Below, in pieces: positions 12,401 through 20,593 of a DNA stretch of 64,000 bases. Positions within the stretch are counted from its first letter, which is position 1, and each line of letters opens with the position of its first letter. The notes beneath the pieces are model-generated. The model was not told the DNA's origin and did no database searches. It saw only the letters and a list, made by a program, of their open reading frames with translations. Source of the DNA: Brachionus manjavacas (lineage: Eukaryota > Rotifera > Eurotatoria > Ploima > Brachionidae); NCBI GenBank assembly GCA_019054805.1, contig JAHQIY010000015.1, positions 2,054,001-2,118,000 of the forward strand. Reading direction: 5' to 3'. The translations under genes were made by a program, and so were the position numbers.

Positions 12401-13804
12401 CTGTTGAAATACTTAACAAAAAAAATTCAATAAAATTTCTGAAAAAATTTCGGCTCAATCATACAGTCCACCGGAATGCAGTCAAAGTTAATTTCGTACT
12501 CTTCTTTGGTAGCTTTTTCGATAATTTCGCCTCTAAATGGTCCATTTTGATACGGCGGGTATCTGTAGCCCGGCTGGCACATGCACTGGTAACCTCCGCG
12601 CCTAAAACCAAGTCCATTTATGGGCTCACACTTAAATTTTTTTTCAATTTTAATAAATTTATTTTAAGCTAAACTAGTTTTCTTTTAGACTAACTCTAGT
12701 TGTTCGCTTGCATTTGTGAGTACCAGCAAAATAATTCTTGGTCTTTTGATCCATGTCTCTGAGACTGAAGTCATCGCACTGATTTATGTCCATCATGATA
12801 AAATCAACACTGGCAGTGGCCACAGCCAAATACCGAAACGACTGAACATTACGGTACTCGGTGTGTCTCGGATAGACGTCAACTATCGGCGACACTGCAC
12901 TAATTATCCATTTATTTGATCGCCCACAGTCAAAATAGGGCTTGGTCCATTTCATTTGACCAGGGTCGTCCTCGGCTCCCGGTGGTCCATAAAACTGCAA
13001 CAAGTCGCTATTTTCATTAAACTCACCAACTTCTCTAGCAGTAGTTAGCTTGTAGTAGTGCACAACTTTGCCATTGTACAGATCAGTGCCAGATGAATCT
13101 GGAAGCCAAGTAAAGTACCAGTCGTTTCCCTTATAATATTTGCTAGTGTACATATTATTTCTGCCTGCGCCCAAATCAACAACTTTAAAAAAAAAAGGGA
13201 AAAAAAAAGAGATTTGATTAAATTTTATTAAAAATGATGAGAAAAAAATATTTCTCCTACTTCGAATGGTCTGGTTAGTCCATTCATTTTTCCAGTTGAA
13301 AGCATCATAGAAGTCGTCATCGCGCCAAGCCATCGGGCCGAAGCGTGGAACAGTTTTGTTGAAGTAGCTTTTGTACCAGTGTGTGTAAGCTTTGTCGGTA
13401 TCGTAAATAATACCTGACTGGTTGAGATAAGATCTGGCACCGGTTATATCAGCTGCTGCATGCAGATAGTAGTACATGAGACCCGGTTCATTAAAGTCAA
13501 ACAAGTTTTGTAGTTGGTAGCTGTACAAGATGGCATTTTTGTGAGCTATATTCCTGGCATGCAGCAATTGGGTTCTGTTAGAGAGGATGATGCCTTTTTT
13601 GAGAAGTTCAATTGTAGGCGGGTGATAGACAACATCGGCAATTAATTGAAGCTCGCTCGGCTGCTTTAGATGACAGTTGTCGGCAGTGACAGCGTTCATT
13701 TTTTCCATGATTTCGTCAATCTTGTCATATGTTATCCATTCATATTGAGATTTTGAAAGCTCAATGAAGCCCAATATCAGAACCCAAAGTACCAATTGAT
13801 TCAT
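9497..13804 (-). CDS. GPR158-like tandem Cache/EGF ectodomain protein without 7TM
   Basis: Six exons: 13261-13804, 12695-13182, 12465-12630, 11481-12411, 9822-10065, 9497-9769. Phases close to give 881 residues. A signal peptide (MNQLVLWVLILGFIELSKS) is followed by two copies of the ectodomain module of the GPR158/GPR179/fly CG31760 class C receptors. Module 1 is a Cache-type domain (FGPMAWRDDD; YFDCGRSNKWIISAVSPI; DINQC) plus an EGF-like stretch (CEPINGLGFRRGGYQCMC). Module 2 repeats it (FGPYAFRERD; DWIVTYSVPFFG; DDVDINQC; GKGFVKGGYKCQC). In GPR158 the Cache domain senses glycine. No seven-helix domain follows: the protein ends in a short hydrophobic tail (864-881) that could be a GPI signal or a tail anchor. 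Two furin-type sites, RKKR (420-423) and RVKR (495-498), lie between the modules. Intron 1 (13183-13260) is in frame and stop-free, so it can be mistaken for coding. Function is inferred from the ectodomain only. Confidence 0.85.
10847..11177. mobile_element. Foldback/MITE-like element with 12-bp target duplication
   Basis: A 331-bp insertion in intron 4 of the GPR158-like gene. It is flanked by perfect copies of TATGTTTAATAG at 10835-10846 and 11178-11189. The ends are inverted: ACTTGTTTTTAAGTCAC at 10850 is mirrored by GTGACTTAAAAACAAGT at 11162-11178. Inside are two further hairpins, about 10860-10944 and about 10981-11128, built from repeats of AAGTC/GACTT. No coding sequence. The flanking duplication indicates transposition into this site. 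Confidence 0.85.
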
Positions 13805-14784
13805 TAGTAAAGCATGAACGAATTTATTTTTGAAAAGATTTTTTATTTTTTTTTTTCAAAGCCTAAGTTTAGTTTGATAGTTAGAAAAAGGTCATTCTAT
13901 AAATTTAGGTTAGGCCAAATTTATTCTGCATTTGTAGTGTCCATTTAAATTCATTATCGATTCGAATGGACAGGTATAGTTACTTTATTTTTAAGTAAAA
14001 GACAATATTTTGGACTCGGTGAATAAATTGAGGTTACTTTCAAAGGAATACAGGATTTTATTTAAGAATGTAATCGCATTTTGTGTTGCTCTATTTTAAT
14101 TTTTTATTTAAATTGAAAAATATCAAATTTTTTGTCTTATTTTTATTTTCTTTTTTTGTTTAATCTAATAACTTTACATCGCCTTCAAGGCGTTCATTGA
14201 AATAAATAAATAAAAAATAAAAAAATAAGATGGATATTTAAATTTGAATTAATAATTTCAGAGTATGATAAAAATTAAAGTATTGAAGTGACATAAAAAT
14301 ATAATTTAAAAAGATTTAAAAAAAAAACAACAAAATTTTTCTGGGGAAATGAGAAAAAAATTGAAGACAATTTAAATAAAAACTCACCATTTTGCGTTTT
14401 GACCAGCTAGCCGGCTAATTATTCACGTGGACGGCTAATTGTTCGCTTTTACTGGCAAAACTTAAGCGAACGGACTTAAGGTCGGTGAAAGAAAGAAATT
14501 TTTGAAAAGATGACATGATGGAACTCAAAAACTTATTACCTTTAAAAAAAATTTTAATTTCTAAATTGTTTTCTTTTTTTATTTCTCTAGATATTTTAAT
14601 TTTTTAATTTGGATTGGATTCTGTTTTATTGTTAAATCCACTTTTTCCTATTTAAATTATCTTTTCATTTAAAAAAATTTTAGCAATAGATAAAATAATT
14701 TTTCGTCAAAAATTAATGTTTTTTTATGCCAGACAAAAATTAGCATCAAATCTAAGATCACTAATTTGGATATGACTGCGGAAA
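13805..14784. other. Upstream region of the GPR158-like gene
   Basis: About 1 kb of AT-rich non-coding sequence expected to hold the promoter of the GPR158-like gene. No TATA-type or other motif can be singled out from the background. A retroelement-like tail lies at about 14175-14215. Confidence 0.5.
14175..14215 (+). repeat. Retroelement-type 3' tail (stem-loop plus ATAA repeats)
   Basis: A perfect small stem-loop, CGCCTTCAAGGCG, is followed within about 10 bases by an AAATAAATAAATAAA run. The same architecture recurs at 39.07, 41.46 and 59.52 kb, where LINE-type coding remnants lie nearby in some cases. No LINE coding sequence is visible upstream here. Confidence 0.5.
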
Positions 14785-14896
14785 CCTAGTTATAGGTGCA
14801 CGAAGCCAAAAAAAGTAGCCCTACTTATAGGTGTAGTTAGACAAAGCTAGGGAGCCCTACTTATAGTTGTAGGTAGCCAATAATGTCTAAGCCTAG
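14785..14896. repeat. Cluster of TTATAGG-type short repeats, left
   Basis: Contains at least three copies of a CCTANTTATAGGTG-like word (14785, 14818 and 14857 areas) mixed with TAGCC/GCTAGG words. A matching cluster lies at 16331-16458, on the other side of the transposon nest, and resembles subterminal repeats of a DNA transposon. Confidence 0.55.
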
Positions 14897-14928
14897 TTTT
14901 TTTAGTTTTTTTTAAACAGAATTAAAGG

Positions 14929-15521
14929 AAAAAGACAAATTTATATGTATTACTTTTATTTTCCATGTGCTCCGCTACTTTGGCTACTTTTGAGCCAGTT
15001 TTTAACATATTGGTAACTTCATGTTGTTCATTTTCATCCAACTTACGATTCTTAGCGTCATGATCAAACAATATCAAAGAAACTTAATGATTATGAGTTT
15101 AATTTAATTTTGTTATATTATACTTATCTTGTTTTTCAGCATGATTAATTCTTATGGTTGCTTCACAACCATTTGCGTTAAACCGTTGAACTGGTCTTTT
15201 ACAATTTCCACGGCTCTTAACAGATTCTAATTCCTTATGTTTTTTACATCGGAATTCTATATATTTTAGTGTGTTAATTGCCTTACCTTGACTATCTTTA
15301 TAATAATTGCTATTTTTTACATTAAAAAGTTGATAAGTGTCTTCTATCATTTTTCTATATGCATTTTCAAATTCTTCATACTTTGCAAAACTCTTCCCCA
15401 ATTTTAGTAATTTAGTTTTACATTTTACAACAGTTTTAGATGGCACATTTTCATTATCAGACATATCCGAAGATGAGTCAGACTCACTACTGCTTGATTC
15501 AATAAATTCGTTATAAGACAT
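14929..15521 (-). pseudogene. MULE transposase N-terminal fragment, FAR1/FLYWCH-like zinc domain
   Basis: The frame opens at 15521 (MSYNEFIESSSSESD) with a Ser/acidic leader. It then carries FENAYRKMIED, KYIEFRCKKHKE and NANGCEATIRINHAEKQDKY, a Cys/His pattern typical of the FAR1/FLYWCH/WRKY-GCM1 zinc domains found at the N-terminus of Mutator-like (ZSWIM-type) transposases. Reading stops at 15099; homologous sequence continues to 14929 but is broken by in-frame stops where the inverted copy at 16009-16229 reads LTHNHE. No catalytic DDE region is present. This is a decayed transposase fragment, not a host gene. Confidence 0.7.
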
Positions 15522-15635
15522 TTTAAGATTGATTATAAGTAGGAATAAATTTTTTGATATAAGAATTAAAATAGTAAAGCATTTAATAGTTTGTTAAGAC
15601 ATTTTATTTCAAAAAAAGTACTCATAAATAATATA

Positions 15636-16277
15636 CAGTACCGATTTGACAAGTGGATTTCTGGTAATTTTACGTAAATTTACGTAATATTACGTAAAAT
15701 TACTTTGTAACAAAAAGTAAATTTACGTATTTTTACGTAATTTTACGTATATTTACGTAAATTTACGTAAAAATTGGTAAAAATGAAAATGCCAAAAAAA
15801 GCCCGATTTTTTGAATTTTTTATTATTTTCTAATAAAATTTGAAAAAATTAGTTTCTATTTATTAAATAAAATTTTACCAAAAATTACTTTTTTTTACCA
15901 TATTTTACCATTTTTACAAAAATTTACGTAAAAATTAGTAAAAAAAAGTAACTTTTGGTAAAATTTTATTTAATAAATAGAAACTAATTTTTTCAAATTT
16001 TAGAATAAATTAATCATGCTGAAAAACAAGATAAGTATAATATAACAAAATTAAATTTAACTCATAATCATGAAGTTTCTTTGGAATTGTTTGATCATGA
16101 CGCTAAGAATCGTAAGTTGGGTGAAAATGAACAACATGAAGTTACCAATATGTTAAAAACTGGCTCAAAAGTAGCCAAAGTAGCGGAGCACATGGAAAAT
16201 AAAAGTAATACATATAAATTTGTCTTTTTTGTAATTTACGTAAAATTACCAGAAATCCACTTGTCAAATCGGTACTG
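15636..16277. mobile_element. TA-flanked inverted-repeat element rich in TACGTAAA
   Basis: A 642-bp element whose ends, CAGTACCGATTTGACAAG at 15636 and the exact complement at 16277, match for about 45 bases. It is flanked by TA on both sides, and the CAGT...ACTG termini with TA duplication recall Tc1/mariner-type elements. The left subterminal region repeats TTTACGTAAA many times. Internally, 15825-15899 and 15939-16012 form a second long near-perfect hairpin. Between that hairpin and the right end sits a foreign 221-bp segment copied from a MULE transposase. Confidence 0.85.
16009..16229 (+). pseudogene. Captured MULE/FAR1 fragment inside the inverted-repeat element
   Basis: About 221 bp that matches 14929-15149 in inverted orientation, with about five differences seen by eye. 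This copy has an uninterrupted reading frame (NHAEKQDKYNITKLNLTHNH, then EVSLELFDHDAKNRKL), restoring the H-x-H of the zinc domain that is broken in the outer copy. It has no start and no catalytic region, so it is captured cargo rather than a gene. Confidence 0.8.
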
Positions 16278-16330
16278 TAAATTCATAGAACAAATGATCA
16301 ATTAAGAAAAATAGGTACATTAATAAAATT

Positions 16331-16458
16331 GAATATAGGTGCACCTAGCCAAACCTATTTATAGGTTTGATAAAATTTGTTGTCTAGGTACCCCTAGTTA
16401 TAGGTTTTAAATTGATGGCTTGATGCACCTATGACTAGGTGCCCCGAGTCCCGAGTCT
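16331..16458. repeat. Cluster of TTATAGG-type short repeats, right
   Basis: Contains AATATAGGTGCACCTAGCC, CCTATTTATAGGTTT, CCCTAGTTATAGGTTTT and GCACCTATGACTAGGTGC, that is, the same word family as 14785-14896 and partly palindromic. Together the two clusters bracket the MULE fragments and the nested inverted-repeat element. Confidence 0.55.
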
Positions 16459-16855
16459 AATATTTTTTCATAAAATTTAAGTAAAAAGCATTTAATTTCA
16501 AAAGAAACTGTAATTAAAGAAACTATATAGAAAGTTAAATGATCATTGTTTTGCTATTCTGAATGATGGATCAATACAGTGGTTCTTGCAAAAGTGAAAC
16601 GTTCCGTACCTAAAAGGGGAGCGTAATGGAGACGCATTCCAAACAGAAATTTTAAAAATTAAAAATGGAATTTTTTCAAAATAAATTTTTTCAATTCACA
16701 TCTTGAAGTTAAGGATAAAACAATCAGACTAAATAGTATTTTCTTAATAACTTTTGAATGGTATCATACCATTCATAAAAATGGTATCGTAAAAATGGTC
16801 TAATTAAAGTTTTATTAGACCATTTTTGGATTTTTTTATGTTGACACTTTTTTAA

Positions 16856-17429
16856 CACTAGAAGCACCAAAACGAGTCAAAATGACTTGTTTTAATAGAA
16901 TCTAATGGATAAAAATGGATAATAATTTATTATTTGGATAAATCTATTCAAAACTTAATTTTAATTGAGTAAAAATAAAAATTTGGCTAAAAAAAAGTAT
17001 CTTGCAAAAATTTTATCTTCTACTGAATTCATTCCTTTTTGAATCAACTTTTCGTCTTTCATGTAAAATACGCAAACTTTAATTATTTCATTTTTTAAAT
17101 TTGCTTATCTTCGTTCAAGTATTAGGATTTAAGTCAGTTTTTAAAGATATGTATACTTTTTAAAAATATTTTATGACTCATCCATTGATTTTGAAGATAA
17201 ATTCAAAATTTTAATTAAAAACGAGTCAAAATGACTCTTTTTGGTGCTTCTAGTAGTATACTTGATTTTGGACAAAGGAAATATTTTTTTATTTGAATTT
17301 AGTTAATTTAAAAAGTTATTCTTATTTTTATGGTGAAAAAAAAATTGTGCTCAAATAGCAAAAATTGACTTAGATTTTAGCGGCCAAAAATCGAAAAAGA
17401 GCAATTTTGACTCGTTGGTGCTTCTAGTG
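16856..17429. mobile_element. Non-autonomous piggyBac-like element (TTAA target)
   Basis: A 574-bp element flanked by TTAA at 16852-16855 and 17430-17433, the target duplication of the piggyBac superfamily. Its termini CACTAGAAGCACCAA are perfect inverted repeats of 15 bp, followed in both arms by a CGAGTCAAAAT word. A third, internal copy of the end sequence lies at about 17221-17257. No transposase is encoded. Confidence 0.82.
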
Positions 17430-19501
17430 TTAAACTTAAAATATTTTTTTTCATGGCTAAATCAGGGAAAAAATTAAGCATCAATAGGATCATTGGATAT
17501 TGAGTGATTAAAAAAAGAAACTAAAGATTTATATTATTTGAAAAAGGTATGGTAAATGAACCTAACCGGGTGACCTTTTTTTTTTTATTGCATATTTCGC
17601 ACTCATTTTATTCAAAAACTCCAAAAGTGCTCACCGAATTAGACCAGTTTTTTCTAGTTAAACGAATTTAAACGAATTGTAACGAATTCAAAATAAATTT
17701 TATCTTTGATTTTTTTTAGTAAAAAAGATCTGTCTCGGAATGTTGTATAAATTTGAAGCTTGAGTAGTGTTCAATTTTATTTTAAAAACATCTTTTTTTT
17801 GCGTTATCAAGTTCTTCCATCGAATACTTTTTTTTTAACTTCTTTTTGTTTGTTCTGATTCATTTTATGATATATTGACGATTTTTAATAATACAGAATG
17901 ATTAATTTTATCAAATTAAATCAAATTATTTTTGTAAAAAAAGGAGAAACAAAATTTTAAATTTTTCATAAAAAATGACGTCATTGTGATCATTTTTGTC
18001 CTTTCAGTCTAATTATGTTATTTTTAGGGGTAAATGGGTGGGATTTTTGGGTATTGAGGTGATACCTCATTAACCTCTTAACCCATAAAAAATAACAACA
18101 TTAGACCACGGACCCATCGGCTATCTTAAAATTCTAGTTAAATTATTTTCTACTAATTAAGACCCGCTGAAAACGATAAGCAAATAACGTCAGTTCAAAC
18201 TTGTTCCGTCATCGGATCAAAAATTGTCAAACTTAATTACTAATTTGAAAAATTCTACCGAATATGCCGAAAAAAAAAACTTTGAATTAAAAAAAAAAGG
18301 TTTAAAAATTTTTTAATATAAAAAAATATTTTATATATATATTTGTATTCCTCTCTTCAAGATCTACAAGAATTTGTGGGTTGTTAAAAAAAAAATTAAA
18401 AAACTGATATATTTCGGTTTTTCAAATTACGTCACCGAATTTACATTAAAAACATTTAGGCTGTGTTACCATACAAAATACGATGCTGCAATATGTTCCA
18501 AACAATGCCAGATATATAAAATCATGAATGGATCTTGTTTTTAATTGTTGCAATTCGAAAAAATGAATTGTCAAAATAAAACATGAAGAAGAGGTAACAT
18601 GCATGGTATCATCTGATAAAAGTGACGTAGAAACTACGAAAGAAAGTTGTCGCACATATTAAAACACGAACAGTTGGAATTCTTTAGATGGGTTTATAAA
18701 ATGAAGTGAGTTTAAAACTAACATAAAAAAGTAGAAATTAATAAAGATTTCTGACAGTTAAGTGAATGTTCTCGTCAATACTGGAAAAAAAATTTATATT
18801 TTTAATTATTTAATAAAAATTTTATGAAAAAAAAGTATTTTTTTGCTTCTAAATTATTCGAGTGAGTCATTAAAGGGAGAAAAGGGGCCATGTTGTCTTT
18901 ATCCTAAAGAAGATATGATTTACAAATCGTGGTAGATATTTTTTAAAATTACGCTATATTTTTATTAAGTTTTGAGTTTTAAATGTGTTATTAATTTGGT
19001 TATACATTGTATCTGAATTTTTTTCTTAATTTTAATCTTTTTTTGAACGTTTTTTAACTAATTGTTTCTAGTCATATTTATCTTTTTTCTAAATAAACCT
19101 ACTCATTTTTAGAATTGTTTTTATTAATGAAAATTTTAAATTGAAATAAAGCCATTAGTGCCACTTACAAAAGCCTTTCAAAAAACTTGAGTCTTTGATT
19201 CTTAAATGAATAATAAATATCAAATATTAATGAATTACTGATTAGATTTGCATAAAAATAAGCTAAATTAGACAAATGTCTAAATTTACAAAGTTAAATG
19301 TCTGATAAAAATCTTGATCTAATTTAAAAAGAAATTTTTTGTTCAAAATTTTATTATTTAATCATAAAATTGATATTCAATTCACCGGAAAAAATAAAAA
19401 ATAAAAAAGCGTAATAAAATAAATTTTAAACAGATTTTTTTAGATAGGATTTAATTTTTAAAATTTATGCAGTTGTGGACATTGATTAGAATTGACTAGA
19501 A
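17430..19501. other. Intergenic, with one imperfect palindrome
   Basis: About 2 kb without a supported gene. An imperfect stem (GTCTAATTATGTTATTTTTA at 18007, complementary to AAAAATAACAACATTAGAC ending at 18106) encloses a smaller hairpin GAGGTGATACCTC. No target duplication was found. The frame at 18446-18655 (minus) has no recognisable content. This is the 3' flank of the GPCR gene. Confidence 0.5.
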
Positions 19502-20593
19502 TTAAACCTCTGAGTTAGCCTTAACCATATTTTTTTGAATTAAATTTGGAGTTTCGTCACCGGCCTTAGAGACAAAAAATGAAGCGTTTTCATTTATTCT
19601 GTTTCTGGTCAAACTTTGAGCATTATCGGCACGATAAAGACCACACAATTCTTTAAACTTTGCCCTGTACTGAAGACTAAAATAGTAACAAATTGGAAAG
19701 GTAGTGGCCGAGTTAACAGCTAAGAGGAGATCGGTTACTTCGCGCACAGCTCTGACCAAATAAGTCTCATTTGCGTAGCCCAGCTGCATCATGGTCATGA
19801 TAGCATCAGGAAACATGCACAGCGTAAACGTGAGCACTATCACAATCAACATAATTGTTATTTTCGACTTGGATTTTTCTTTTTTCTGTATCAACTTACT
19901 GAACGGTTTTTTCTTCATCTTTTTCTCATAAACAATTCGTATCGTTTTGAAATTGAGATAAATAATGATTACCAAAGGAATAAAAGCTCGAAAGATAGCA
20001 TTAAAATAGCTGTATACTATTTTGAAATAGGAATCATTGAGGGTCGATTCGCCCACCTTGCTAACTGTTCGGTTAGTTGCCGGATCGATTTCTTGTACTG
20101 ATTTCAAAAACAATGGTGCTGGTATGGCTATTACTGATGACATGATTGCTATGAACAAACTCATGAGAATGGAAAAAAAATACTTCCTGTATTTTTGGTG
20201 TCCTCTGTTGTACATCAATATGAAATATCTATCCAATGCTATGCTACAAGTCAACCATGCAGTATTGATAGCTGTAGCCACAAAAATGTAATGAGAGTAT
20301 AAATACATTTGGTTGAAAAAATAATTTCCTAATGCACTGTCCAATCTGGATAGCAAACTTACCAAAAAATACAAAAAATCATTTACTAGTTTAACTATAT
20401 CGGACACTGATAGAGCGATTAGATAAACGTTGGTTGAGTATTTTTTGCTGTTTTTGTACACTAAAATGTTGAAAATGCTGCCAATTATTCCGAATAGACT
20501 GATGAACGGCAGCAAGTATAAACCAGTCACTAGTTGAGTGTGTTCGAATAGCTTGATGTATTCGGTTTTGTTTTCAGTGTGGACTTTTGTCAT
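19502..20593 (-). CDS. Rhodopsin-family GPCR, neuropeptide (FMRFamide-like) type
   Basis: Single-exon frame of 363 residues encoding a plasma-membrane receptor with seven hydrophobic helices. TM1 has GIIGSIFNILVY with the conserved Asn. TM2 has LIALSVSDIVKL with the conserved Asp. TM3 ends in ALDRYF, a DRY box. TM6 has FTLCMFPD with the family Pro. TM7 is NSATTFPICYYF, a variant of NPxxY in which Phe precedes Pro. N-glycosylation sequons occur at the N-terminus (NKT) and in extracellular loop 2 (NRT, NDS). A Lys-rich third loop (KKMKKKPFSKLIQKKEKSKSK) suits G-protein coupling. The shape resembles the large invertebrate set of peptide receptors annotated as FMRFamide-receptor-like; the ligand cannot be told from sequence alone. 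The ATG at 20593 is preceded by non-coding sequence and no upstream exon was found. Confidence 0.85.
   Translation of the reverse strand: MTKVHTENKTEYIKLFEHTQLVTGLYLLPFISLFGIIGSIFNILVYKNSKKYSTNVYLIALSVSDIVKLVNDFLYFLVSLLSRLDSALGNYFFNQMYLYSHYIFVATAINTAWLTCSIALDRYFILMYNRGHQKYRKYFFSILMSLFIAIMSSVIAIPAPLFLKSVQEIDPATNRTVSKVGESTLNDSYFKIVYSYFNAIFRAFIPLVIIIYLNFKTIRIVYEKKMKKKPFSKLIQKKEKSKSKITIMLIVIVLTFTLCMFPDAIMTMMQLGYANETYLVRAVREVTDLLLAVNSATTFPICYYFSLQYRAKFKELCGLYRADNAQSLTRNRINENASFFVSKAGDETPNLIQKNMVKANSEV

Noticed and set aside
9497..13804. Calcium-channel alpha2-delta or CACHD1-like identity
   Set aside because: Cache-like and Trp-rich stretches suggested it at first, but there is no VWA/MIDAS motif, and the DINQC plus GG-Y-x-C-x-C pattern fits the GPR158 family.
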